Shown here piece after piece: positions 32,605 to 45,166 of a stretch of 64,000 nucleotides of DNA. The notes under the pieces were generated by a model. The model saw nothing but the letters and a program-made list of their open reading frames with translations. It was not told where the DNA came from and made no database searches. Both the position numbers and the translations under genes were made by a program. Source of the DNA: Ciona intestinalis (Eukaryota > Chordata > Ascidiacea > Phlebobranchia > Cionidae); NCBI RefSeq assembly GCF_000224145.3, contig NW_004190449.2:84695-148694 (forward strand). Reading direction: 5' to 3'. Position 1 is the first letter of the stretch. Each line of letters begins with the position of its first letter.

Positions 32605-33792
32605 ATGCAGGTTGTTATTTGCGTGGATGAAAGCAAGACTGCAGAGGCTGTGTTTAATTGTAAGTTTATATGTATTAGGGTGGGGAAGATGAGACACATT
32701 TTTATTCTATTTTCTCGTTCAATTTGGTGTAAACACGGAATATTCAAAGAACTAGAAAACCGTATATCCCCATGACTCCCATAGACCGTTGTTATTTGTT
32801 TAAAACACGATCAGGATATTTTGGATGTTATATGTGCTTAAGGTGTCCCATCTTTCCCCACAGTACTATAAATACAGACAGACTCCCCATTTAATTTGTT
32901 TACGAAATTTTTTATGTTCCTAATTAAGTTTAGTAAATATTCTTCAGGGTACTTCGATAACTTGCACAAGCAGGGCAATGATGTCACCGTCGTTCACGTT
33001 GCGGATCAACCACAAATACCAACCCTCGTGTGCTATGGTAAATATTGGTGTTTCTCGTAAACTGAGATAAGTAAACTCATCCGTCGTATTTCGGTCTTGC
33101 CTGCCAAAGGGTACGGGGGTTTTAATTAAACGATGAAATGTAATATAGTTGTGAACATTGTTATCGCGTATAGTAGGGCGGGGTATAAGACGGAACATCT
33201 TTTTAATACTGTATTCGAATTTGCTGATCGTTTTTTAAATAATTAACAACGGTCTATAAATGTGAGGATACGGTTTTACAATTCTTCGAATGTTTCTTGT
33301 TTATTACCATATTGGACAGAAAAAAAAATGAACATGTGTCCCATCTTCCCCCCTTCATCGCAGTAAGATATCAAATATTTCTGTTTTATGTTTCACAGAA
33401 AAAGCTGTGTTTCCAATCGACGAGTTTCAACGGAGAGTGGAAAAATGTAAAAAGAAAATGGCCGACATTAAGTCTAAGTTCTCAGAGTTGGCTCAACAGA
33501 AAAACGTAAAATATAAAACGTATTTAATAAGTAGAAGGTTTAAGTTGCTATCGTGTTTTTATACACAATAACGTATCACAATATATTTCAGACGCAGTGC
33601 AACTTTAAGATTCAATTAAGCGATGGTGGCCCAGCGGGTGAAGTGATCGTCGCTTTAACGAAGGAATATGATATTAGCATGGTGGTACTCGGTACTCGGG
33701 GTCAAGGGGTCGTCCGAAGAACAATACTTGGTTCGGTCAGTGATTATGTTGTGCATCATGCCAACGTACCGGTTCTCATATATAGAGGCTAA
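32605..33792 (+). CDS. Universal stress protein (UspA domain), 150 aa
   Basis: Exons 32605-32659, 32948-33037, 33399-33505 and 33592-33792, phases 1, 1 and 0. A single Usp domain fills the protein, as usual for the family. The first strand MQVVICVDES carries the conserved Asp of the adenine pocket, followed by AVFNWYFDNL. The C-terminal nucleotide loop GTRGQG...LGS fits G-2x-G-9x-G-S/T, so ATP binding is expected. It ends in VVHHANVPVLIYRG, the typical final strand. Cytosolic, no targeting signal. Tunicates and cnidarians carry many such genes and their roles are mostly unknown; stress or redox signalling is an inference. The start at 32605 gives the canonical N-terminus, though the frame is open upstream to 32533. 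Introns 1 and 2 each carry a MITE. Confidence 0.9.
32675..32870 (+). mobile_element. MITE, forward, complete, in intron 1 of the USP gene
   Basis: Left end TTAGGGTGGGGAAGATGAG, right end GTCCCATCTTTCCCCACAGT. It starts 15 bases after the donor. Confidence 0.85.
33171..33355 (-). mobile_element. MITE, reverse, in intron 2 of the USP gene
   Basis: Left end TAGTAGGGCGGGGTATAAGA, right end GTGTCCCATCTTCCCCCCTT, ending 43 bases before the exon 3 acceptor. Confidence 0.85.
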
Positions 33793-35454
33793 AACTCTAT
33801 TTCAATCTTACCTTTTGTAAATTGATTGCAATCCAATAGTGTTTTTGTTTTATTTGGGTTGTGTGAAGAAAAATATAGAAATGCCATTTTGGCAACGGAG
33901 AGCTGAAAATGAATCATTTGAAATCGAACGGCTTGGATACAACAGCAGATCAGGAAGTGGTGTGCGGTAGAACGATTATTGCGTTTTGGATTAGGGACGC
34001 GAGGTTAGCCAGAAGCACTCGTACAATAAACGGCAAATGAGTATCTACACGTAAAGGATACTGCTTTTAAAAGGGCTTATTGTAGATTGTATTTAGACAA
34101 AAAAGCAAGTAAAAGAGGCGTGTATACTTTTAGTTTTATAGGTTGAGTATTATGTCATAGGTTTTGTTAGATTTAAATATAATAACAGGCAACGTATACA
34201 CAAATTGTAAAACCAATCTGTCTCTTGAGCTATCAAATTACACTAGTGTGTGTACGAGATGGATTGGTAGATAACATATGGAATGCTTATGCCGGAGTGC
34301 AGCAGTATACGTAAAGTACGAATGTATATAAATATTATATCGAAAAATGTCAGTTAGGACATATTAATAAATTTAATTAAAGTTTAGCTCTGCGTAGCAA
34401 TGGTGTGCGAGTAGAAACATATTTGGTATTTGAAGGTATTCGTTGCAAAAGATACTTAACAATTAGCAGAAATTTTAACGAAAACGCACCCGGACTGTTT
34501 AAAACACAACGGTGACAACGACAACAAAATGCTGAGACTTAACGCTTGGTGCACTGTGGCGCCTCTTTTGTTAGGAGGGCGGAAGTCACGATGACTTACT
34601 CGTTATTACATTGTGATCTCACAAATAGGCGTATCCGTCTTCTCTGTGTGGCTGCTGTGTATAAAGTAGGCTTGAGATATCGAATGCTGTGTAGGCGTTT
34701 AACAAGGTAATTAGAGTAGTTTTAATTAGCATCTTTTGCACGTGCCTTTCAATATGCAAATATAATGTAGACCGCCGGCCACTAATGCACTATATAATGT
34801 CGATTGTCTAAACACAACTATTGGACTATGAGTTTGTGCAATTAGATTTTTATTACTATCATAATATACATTAATATAGCAGTACTGGTAAAAAATGTGG
34901 CACACTTAACATTAACTATGATATACTATATGAAAGTGTTAGTAATGTCTTCTTAGACAGACAAAGTATGTTAGACACAATGACTGGTTGGGTGTAGAAC
35001 TATGGCGGCGTGTGAATGAGTACATTAGCTTCGTTCTTTCGATATTATAATAGGGAGGGGAAAATGGGACACGTTTTTATTCTATTTTCTTGTCCAATTT
35101 GGTGGTAAACAAAAAACATTCAAATAATTATAAAAACCTATCCCTCTGACCCTCGTGTACTTTTGTTAACTGTTAAAAACATGATCAGGATATTTGGATA
35201 TTATGTGGTACAGGTGACCCATCTTTCCCCATCCTACTATATTACTTAAACTTACCAAATCACAGGGCGTACAGTTGAGTAAGTATAAGTTGAATAATTG
35301 TGCTGCGTATAAACCACACAATTTGGGGAGGCCTAAACAGAATGCAAGTTACTGCTGCCGCTGCCAATATTCCTATCTGCTACTTTAATCGGTGATAAAA
35401 GGGAAGGGAAATATTTACAACATCGAAGTTTGATTAGGAATACTACTCAGCAGG
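33793..35454. other. Spacer upstream of the G alpha q gene
   Basis: Contains the USP 3' UTR (AATAAA near 34025), a MITE at 35046-35239 and probable upstream regulatory sequence. No TATA box or further gene recognised. Confidence 0.4.
35046..35239 (+). mobile_element. MITE, forward, complete
   Basis: Left end ATAGGGAGGGGAAAATGGGA, right end CATCTTTCCCCATCCTACTA; about 215 bases before the first G alpha q exon. Confidence 0.8.
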
Positions 35455-35578
35455 ATGGGACTGCCATGTTTGCTCTCAGCCGAGGAGCGACAGCAGCGAT
35501 TGGTGAATCAACAAATTGAGAAGCATATTCGTGAACGGGAAAAGAAAATCAAGAGAGAAATGAAGCTTTTGCTCCTTG
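35455..35578 (+). CDS. Alternative first coding exon 1a of G alpha q
   Basis: Encodes 41 residues from [14 protein letters not shown] to EMKLLLL, then a phase-1 donor (CTTG|GTAAGA). MG, an early Cys and LSAEER recall the Gi/o N-terminus, while the lysine-rich helix and LLLLG continue as in Gq. Spliced to 38721 it gives a full alpha subunit with a different beta-gamma-binding helix and lipid-anchor site. It lies about 2.6 kb before exon 1b, so it needs its own promoter or skipping of 1b. No transcript evidence is available here. Confidence 0.75.
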
Positions 35579-38500
35579 GTAAGATTTTGTTTATATAACT
35601 TATAATTCAAAACAGTGTAGGTATGTTTCCAGCAGCAGAAATGTAGAAATACTATTTAAAGAAGGGTGTTTTGTATAATAAATGAAAGAAGGACTAGATG
35701 AATGAATGTATTGTGTTGACTGGAGTGGTTACGTATGTGTTTGTTTCTGGCATAAAACCTAACTTGGTGGTTTTACTATGTCTAAAGACGGTTGACCAAG
35801 GCAGGTGTTTTTTTTTTTCGAGAAACAGCACTATCTGTTTTGTTAAACATTTAAACGCTTTTACAGTTTTATTCTTAACGGCGATGCATATTTTTACACT
35901 TGCAATATATTTCGCATGTTGTACATAAAACGAACTGCAATAAAACGAAAACAGTCACAAATCCCCATGTTATAGAACTGGTTTGCATAGATTCATGGCT
36001 TAAAAGAGTCCCACGAGTTACTCATAGTAAGGTGGGGTAAGATGAAACATGTTTTCGTTCTCTTTTCTTATCCCGTCTGGTATTAACTAAAGAATATTTG
36101 CAGAATTATAAAAACAGTGCCCCCACCACTCTAAAATATATACTGTTGTTAATTTTTTAAATAAGACTAATTTGTGCTTACGGTTTTCCATATTACCCCA
36201 CGGTACTATACGTGGCGTTTTATTAACTACCATGCATCCGTTGTTGATGGAGATGAATCGTAACATCCATGTCATATCTCTGAATACTGTGCACCTGACA
36301 ATTCCTCTTCGCAGCTTACGTTTTCTTTTGCTTCGGACATAATTTTCATGGTTGCGAATAGGCTACTTATTGGGTATAATTCCTTGGTAGAGCTTTTCGA
36401 CGTCTATTTTAATTACTGTAGAACATTAGTTTTAGGTTTTCTGGAGTTGATGTTTGTATCTTGAATACTGTTGATATATTTATATAGTAAAGACTGCTAT
36501 TTAATGGAAATTTGGTTCGTACATGTTTTTTCAGGTTTATTATTTTTATGCTTGGCTAACTTTAACAGATTAAACTTTCATTATTACACAAAGACCTTCA
36601 AATTTACATGAAGCTACGGTTAATGCGATAAATTTGAAGCAAAACATTAAACCAAAGTCCGTTTTAATACTATGACACTTGAGATAAAATTTAGTGCAAA
36701 ATATATTTTTCCCTTCTTTTCAAACATTTTTCCCACAATGCACCGAGGCCACACCCGGCGATACTGAGCGAAATTACGAGCCGGTAATTTTTCGTGTACT
36801 AATACTTGCAGGAGTTAGTGGACCGTTAAACATTGTTACATAGGGCGGTATTGTGCCGCTTCCAAAACTCACAGTCAGTTCAGTGAAGCCATGACGTATT
36901 TCCGACAGCAATATGTCTTGCAAAATTGTGTCGTTGTATATTTGAGTTCAATGTAAAGTACTAGAAAGCCGTGTGAGCTATTCGTGTAATACCCAAGAAA
37001 AGTTACGAACCTTTTTTAGTTAGAAAGATTGTTTTTCTCTTAGCATATGTTGCATTGTATATTTACTATTCATATATTCTATATAACTGCCTGTTAACTG
37101 TAAGTGTATTTGTATGTTATGGTTATTTACCTTATTAAACTTCAGTTTATTGACAAAACGTTTCGTTCCAAAAAGGGGCAATTAAGTCAAACAGGCTAAC
37201 ATATTTTTATTGTGCTTCTAAAATTTAAAATGTCAAGTTAAAAAATATCTTGTATTCTTAGGATGCCCTTAATTTCGTGAACTATAACTTTAATGTGTGC
37301 AGGGAAAAGCAAAAGAAAAAAGAATGAAACTATTTTAGGGGTGTGGACGAATAATAATAATAACTGTTTGGTCCTTGATGTATCGACTTAGTTGTAAAGT
37401 TAACTATAATCTTTGATTCTAAAAATACAAAAAAGCATCTTGAGAATGAAAACAACTTGCAAATATACAATCTAACATTGTTTGCATGAAATATATTAGC
37501 ATATGCTTCAACATTGCTAAATATAATTTTTTTTTGTTCCATCGGTTTATTTTCTATCGTACTTAGTTTTTATTTCAAAACAAATTATGCTGCAATAACT
37601 TGTGTTCACCGGTTAACATTTTCACTTAGTTTACTTTATATAGACAGGTGCTTTTTCACACAAAAGTTGCCCTTTTTATAAGGATCACATTCTGTTAAAT
37701 CTACAAATGTTGAACTGCTACTCCTTAACTTTTGTGTAGAGCTGTTATATTCTTGTTAATAGCTAAAACAGTGACATTTAGCAAAGAGTATTAGTTTTGG
37801 AAGCCAAGTTTTTATGTGACAGTTTTAGTCATAAAGTCGTCTTGCTGATATTTACCTCTTCTAGGTTTTATTAATCTCATCTTTGTTATTGTGTTCAAAG
37901 AGAAAAATGAAGTTTATGTTAAGCTAAAATACCTAAATGAAATTATATTTACATACATGTATGTCATTTCTTGTAATATTGGCTAGTCATAAATATTTGT
38001 GCCATGCTAAAAGAATTTTCAATCTTCCAGTTCAGAACGGCTTAGACCTTGCATGCAATGGGTTAAATGCTTGGACATATTTCCACCGAGATGCACTTAT
38101 GAAATGTTTGGGAGTCTGCAGAACATATTCTGTTACCTGAAAACGTCATTATAGTCACAAATATGCCATTAATGACAATTTTAGCAAACTGCTGTAAGAG
38201 CAGTGATGAAATTGAGGCAGAGAAAATTAATGGGCAGATTGAGCGTGAATTGAGACGCCATAAAAAAGATGCACGAAGAGAATTAAAATTGTTGCTTTTG
38301 GGTAAATGTCTTTAAAATCTTCCAAAAATGATATTTCAAATAGAAATAGTATTTTTGTCTTCAAAATCCCAACATTATAATTGAAATATTTTAATATTAG
38401 GATATGTTACTAACTCTAATTAAAATTGTTAAGGAAGGCTATGATATATACTTGCTTATTAAAAGTTATTACAACTAATTTTTGCATTTCTGGTTTTATT

Positions 38501-41500
38501 TGTTGTCTCAACATGGTATGTTAATGTACCTTCTGGGTTATCGTGGCAATTTGTACATTGTGTTCTTGGCTGTAAAACTTTAGCAATGTTTGCTGGTATG
38601 TGTTACTAAGGATACGTTTTATTTAGTGTAAATACAATGTAAGTGGAGCCTAGTCTTTTTGCGTAACAATTCCACAGCAGTGGTTAAGAGAAAGTGCACT
38701 CAAAATTGATTGATTTTCAGGCACTGGAGAGAGTGGAAAAAGTACATTCATAAAGCAAATGAGAATCATTCATGGTGCTGGTTACAGTGATGAAGACAAA
38801 CGGAGCTTCATCAAACTTGTCTACCAAAACATTGTTACTTCAATACAAAATATGTCAGCTGCCATGCAAACACTTAATCTTGAATATGAAATAGAAGAAA
38901 ATAATGTAAGTAGCCTATAACATGGTTGCTACTCTTATAGACCATTTTATGATACACCACATTGTAAACCCAACTAATTGAATATTGGTACCGTGAATAG
39001 TTTTAGGTTCAACCTTTTTATGATAAACACAACGACCAATTGCTTTATTTCATTTTGACCTCATAGTTTCCGGATTTGTCAAATCCCTGCTGCATTATTT
39101 CCTGATAGTTTCAAGGCTTTCTTTGATTCACATGAACATGAAATGCTCACATGACTGCCACAGTCATGCGTGCTCATGAATCATGATGTACATAGGGAAT
39201 TAATCTTTAATGTTGTAACAAACAAACACAATTGTGCTTATTATATACCATAGAATTAATTAGTCATATTTTTATTCTTGTACACTATGTCATACAGATC
39301 CACTGCCATTGCTATTTATACTTTTACAAATTTTTCATCTGTAAATGTAGTATAAAATCTTTTTTTAGGTCTTGATTTTAGAAATGTGATTTGTCCACAA
39401 CCTTATTTATATTTTAGGGCTTAGTCATTGATATATGTTTGTTCAAACTGTGTATTACCATATCTCTCGACTCTGTGATACATTATAGGCCAAGGGCGTC
39501 TTGCATTTAAAGTAACAATTTACTGTATCCTGCTTTGATTGCATTGTGAAGATTTATTCCTTTTAATGTTATTTGCTATATCGAATTTATACCTGAAACC
39601 AACTTAGCTAGGTCTATTTACTCACCAAATTTGGTCAATACATTTTTTGGCCCTGCTAAACACAAAACAGTGTCTTACTTTTACATATGACTGTTTTTTT
39701 TACAAAGCCTTTCCATACCATATGAATTATAGCAATAATATATTTATATGTATTATGTTGGTAAACCACTATAGTCTTAACAGAGACTTTTACATAGGAA
39801 CACGCAGAGGAAATTCGAGAGGTGCAGGTAGACAAAATTAGTAGTTATGATGATTTCATTACCAATATTTCCTATATTGAGTGTCTTTGGAAAGACACTG
39901 GTATACAAAAATGTTATGACAGGAGAAGAGAGTACCAGTTGTCTGACTCAACGTATTAGTAAGTATAACAATGTTCTTATAGTTTATTCTACATGTAGTA
40001 GCCTACTGAAGTAATGTTTATTAACGTTACGCTTAGTCTAAGTAACTTCTGTATAGTTTCCAAATAATCAAAAGTTATACATGAATTTTAATATATAAAT
40101 CTGTTTAATGGTCAATTGTGGTCCAAGTGGAACTTAGGACATTGGATTTTTAGGTTGAAAACAGTTGTGTACAAGAATACTGCAGATAATACTGCAGATG
40201 TACGCTTCATGAATTGTACTTAACTTCAATTACCAATAACTGCATTTACCTACCTGGTTTCAGATCCCATAAATAGCATGTGTTCGATGTAATAAATTGT
40301 AGTCTTATTATGAATTTTCTTGACAGCTACCTTTCTGATTTGGACCGTATAAAAAAGCCTGACTTTTTACCCACCCAGCAAGATATCTTGCGTGTCCGAA
40401 TCCCTACGACGGGAATTATAGAATATCCCTTTGATCTTGATCAAATAATTTTCAGGTAAAAATAATTCAAGTATCTCAAGTGTATAGTATAGGCCCATAA
40501 AATGTATAATACTTGCTAGTAGAACATGCGTTTTAAATAGCTGTACACAGTTGTTCTCTAGAAATTAGTATCGTTCGGCATGTACTTGTACTTTGGCTCC
40601 AACTAATTGTTCGTTTTCCTTCTTCTGCTGCATTACATGCAAAAAATCATGTTCTATTGAATTATTAATTCCTGGAAATGTTATTTAAGAGTAGTTTGTG
40701 GCTTGCTTGGGGATAATGCGCTCACTTTAGCCAGAAATACTAAGCTGTTCACTGTTTTCAAACAAGTACTCAACATAGCTTGTCGATTGTAATCACTATT
40801 AAACTTGCTAAAATACCATAAATTCAAATGACGTTTATCGTTTAGTAACAAATGTACCAACCACTCATAATGTTTGTTTGTGTGTCTTAATAAATACTAA
40901 CCACTACTATATGTATTAATGGAATAAAAAAAATCATTAAATACGTAAAGTAGAAAAACCCAAATTTGTATTACATTTGATGGTAAGGAGAATTCAGTAA
41001 CACATGATACGATGAATCATAATGTAATAGTGTAACTGTGTAATATACTGCTTCAACACACTTCACCAAACACCACACCCCTTTCTATTATTTATGAAAT
41101 GGTCAAGTAGTTGTACTGTTTTTAGTTTTGTAACCTCAAACTATGAGCTCTAATATCCTATCAATTCCATTCCTACACTTCATGCACTTTTCAATGTTTG
41201 ATATTTCTAGTTAATTATCTTGTTGCTTTTTCAATGTCAGTCATTACACTATAAAAATAAAATAATTATAACATCCTGTCTGGATAAATGCCAAATGTTA
41301 TTGGTTTTATAATTTTTACTTTTTACATCTTTACACTATGTACTTGGTGGTGACGTTGGTTTGAATTCCATCCTGCACATTTCTTTGACTTTCAGAATGG
41401 TTGATGTTGGTGGTCAGAGATCTGAACGAAGGAAATGGATTCATTGCTTTGAAAACGTCACATCGATCATATTTCTGGTTGCACTCAGCGAGTATGATCA

Positions 41501-44500
41501 AGTACTTGTTGAAGCTGGGAATGAGGTTTGTTGTTTAAGCTATCACTGCATCTATCATGGACATAGGTGCCAAACCTGGGATGGTAAAGTAGACAGGCCT
41601 ACCCAGGAATTTTCTGCATTAATCAGTAAACAATAAAATCAATAAGTTAGATTTGTTTTAAAGGACTGTGTGTCTAACTATCTGTGACGTTAAATGTTTG
41701 ACACCTAAGCTCTTATGCACACTTATAAAAAGTAGTTACATTCAGAAGACATAATGGTAACTGTTAAAAGTGAACAAAACTATTGTATACATTACTATAT
41801 ATAATTATGTGTGAATGTGTGTAATTGTTTAACTGTACTATATAGCCTATTCCTATTTTAAAAACTGTCAAGAGCTAACTATAGCTAATTTAAATAATGG
41901 GGTTTTCTTTAAAAATATTGAATTTGTAAATAAGGATGGTTGTTATACAACAGCTTGCTGTTTGTTTATGTTACTAAAGAGAATGACTCGTTTAGTATTG
42001 TTATAAACCAAACTATGTGTTGAAGTTATAAATTAATTGTTGATCCTGTGACTGTGCAACAATAGCACATCTTAGATAAATCTTCTACCAGGAAAATTTG
42101 CATATAAAAATAATTAAATTTGTGGCATAAAATTAAGAATGAAAGGCAATAAATAAGTGTGCAATATTCATAAGCTTTGTTTATAAAAGGTTAAATCTAG
42201 TTGCAATTATTAAAAGTCGGTTGTATGTGTCTACTAAATGTGCTTTCAATATGAGACTATATCCAGTTTACATGGGTGCTGGGGACCACAACATTAGGAA
42301 TTAGGATGTACATTGTGACTGGTTGTTGTAAACAGTTCCCTTTAAATACAAGGAAGAGTGTTTAATTAGCTTGGCTTATTGTGGTGTATAGGCATCGTAA
42401 ATGTGGTTGTGTCAACCTGCGTAACACCACCGGCATTGTTATTCATTGTTTTTGTCAATGGGTAATAGGGATAACAGTAATAGATTTATAAATATAAAGC
42501 TTTTCGTTCATTCATGCGTGATTGCGTGAACATTTTGTTTTTAAGAATATTTTTAAAATAACACAAAACTAGTTAAAATGTTTACCAAGAAATCTAGAAC
42601 AAAGTACATTTTATATTTAATGGTGGTATTTATTCTCCTGGACAGTGGCAACTGTGCATACAGATCAATAAATTACTTGCAGACAGTGTGTTAATCAATT
42701 GCACCCAACTTTTAATTTGATTAATGTTAGTTTTTGAGTTGGTTTTGCTTTATCAGTATGCTCATAGTTGCTACTTGTATGTTTACATCTTAAACAAATT
42801 TATTGCTTCATTTCTGAGAAACAATTTGGTTTGTAATCGTTGCTGCACCGCTCGTGAACATTTTGTTAATCATCAACTTCTAACTGAAATCCTGTAGCTG
42901 TAGGTGTTCATCAACATATCCACAATGTGAAAAGGGCTTTTCAAATGAAATCAGCCACACCTTTAAATAATAAAATATGCATCTGGGTGTTAGGATAATG
43001 AACTAAATCTGATCTAAATCCTATATTTTGACCAAAATCCTACCCGCATGGATAGAATAGGATCTGGTGCTAAAAACGACAAAAATCAAGTCCAACCAAT
43101 TGAATGGAATAATGAAAGATATATTATTTTTCATTTAAATGACATTGTCAGCCTCTTATTCAAATTTAATCTATGAAATAGAATGGTGGAAAACGTGCGT
43201 GTATATAATTTTCAAACCCCTTTTCTTCCATTAAACTATAAAATATGTCTGTAGAATCGAATGGAGGAAAGTAAAGCTTTGTTTCGAACAATCATCACAT
43301 ACCCGTGGTTCGATACTTCTTCCGTCATCCTTTTCCTCAACAAGAAGGATCTACTTGAAGAAAAGATCGCTTACTCCGATCTGGCCGACTATTTTCCCCA
43401 ATTTGATGGTAAGTTTCTCATGCCCAAAGTTTGCTACTATTTTTTTAATGAAGTGTAAGCATAGGGTACCAAAGTTCTTGCTTAATTAGTTAGTTGTTAT
43501 CATTCATGAATTGTTAGCACAAGCATATTTATCTCTGGGTACATAAACTACTCCAACAAACATATCAACTGTACCAGATTACTCTCATTCCTAATTACTG
43601 ATAATGATACGTATTAATCATTCATTAGCCCTGTAGTCACTTACAAAACACATATTGTTGTTTTTGGTAAACAGGTGCATAAGATAGCTATCAAAACTGT
43701 TCATACCATGAACTGTACAGTTACAACTTTATCTTTTTGATTAACTCTTCATTAGTTACTTTATTTATACGCCCATGTATTTCCATATTCTTAGCATTAT
43801 GTGAAAGTAAATAGTTTTGTTAATTCTGCTCATTGAAGCAGTATTTAGCGTTTCTTTCAAGAAGTGCCCGATCAGTTTAAAATAGTTTATTTTAAGAGGA
43901 CTAAACGTTCACTTTATTACCAGACAGTGGCGCTGATACGCTGTTTGCTAAGTGACGTGTCTTTTGCTAAATGGGTACCTACAATATTAGTAATGATTAC
44001 AAAAATTAAGAAGGGTATCTTCATTTTTTATGCACTACTCTGCGGCGTGGTACTATGAAAGTGGTTATAGTAGCGCCGCAACCAATACGCTTTACGATGA
44101 CGCGCTCTCTTATTACATATCTCTACATTGCACTGAGTCACAGCAAACTGCTTGTTACTAAATATAGCCAGCGGCAGTCGAAGGTATATGACGCGATGCC
44201 ACGTGACTAGTACCTGCTCAAATGGGTAGGCGTATGTAATAGCCCTTTCGTTAATTTCTCAGTAGAACAGCAACGCTTTGTACTCATTTATACAAAGGTG
44301 TAATATGGTACTATTATTATACTCCACGTTTCTAAATCTAGTACAACAAATACCAATGTTTCATAAAAAAAACTATGCATAAAAACTCAACCAGCCGAAG
44401 TAAAAGTTCTTTAAGTCATCGGGAAATATTTCCTTTGTTGCCCTTTTGTGCATTTCTAACCGATATTGCGCTGGATGTTGCTGCTTCTCTATCGATCGCA

Positions 44501-45166
44501 TTAGAACTTCTAATTTGTAATATTTGCAGCTGCGAAAGCGGTTGCTGATACAGGTTTAGGTCGGCAGGTCAACCTCTTAAAAACTTAACGTGTTTCTCGT
44601 TTTATCGAAACCAGTAATCCTAAACCAAGTGACCATACTTCCGCGTGTGCGCCAACGCTTATTTTCTTTAGAGCCATGCAAATATGAGAATAGTTCCCTG
44701 CACAAAGCAGTGTAATGCTGCTAGTTTTACACCTCTGAATCAGAGGCTCTGATTAAGTATTTTACAGGTTATAGGGTTTTCATTTATTACTCCTTGTTTT
44801 AATAGAGACAAAGCGTGTTCTAAACTTTTATGGTCTTGGGCCTGGCTATATATTGGCCACGGAATACGATACCAGGGAGTGTGTAAAGACTATAAATCAT
44901 GATCGTCGGTCCATATATATATACATTGTTCTAATAGTTATCGCCATTTGTAACATTATTCTTATGTACCCCCAGGTCCGCCTAAAAATGCCGACGCAGC
45001 TCGTGAGTTCATCCTAGGCATGTTCGTCGAACTGAACCCTAACAAAGACAAGATCGTTTATAGTCACTTCACGTGTGCCACGGACACGGAGAACATTAGA
45101 TTCGTCTTCGCTGCCGTTAGAGACACTATTTTGCAGGCGAACCTCAAGGAGTATAATCTGGTCTAG
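35455..45166 (+). CDS. GNAQ: G protein alpha subunit, Gq/11 class (357 or 362 aa)
   Basis: Two alternative first coding exons, 35455-35578 (1a) and 38163-38301 (1b), both ending in phase 1, can join the shared exons 38721-38905, 39798-39958, 40327-40455, 41396-41525, 43255-43408 and 44976-45166. Shared exons hold the P-loop GTGESGKST, switch I with the ADP-ribosylatable Arg in RVRIPTTG context (here [13 protein letters not shown]), switch [18 protein letters not shown], and TCATDT. The C-terminus EYNLV is diagnostic of Gq/11, which couples receptors to phospholipase C beta at the plasma membrane. Exon 1b gives the usual Gq start with NCC for palmitoylation and [10 protein letters not shown]. 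Length fits Gq (about 359 aa). The longest introns of the window occur here. The symbol follows the vertebrate orthologue. Confidence 0.93.
35579..38162. other. Intron of isoform 1a and presumed promoter region for exon 1b
   Basis: AT-rich, with one MITE (36025-36209). No other coding stretch is convincing. No TATA box could be assigned to exon 1b. Confidence 0.35.
36025..36209 (+). mobile_element. MITE, forward
   Basis: Left end AGTAAGGTGGGGTAAGATG, right end CATATTACCCCACGGTACTA. Confidence 0.8.
38163..38301 (+). CDS. First coding exon 1b (canonical) of G alpha q
   Basis: Encodes 46 residues with [17 protein letters not shown] and [16 protein letters not shown], closely matching vertebrate Gq/11 N-termini. 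A second ATG at 38172 is the equivalent of the usual vertebrate start, so translation could begin at either. Phase-1 donor TTGG|GTAAAT. Confidence 0.85.
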
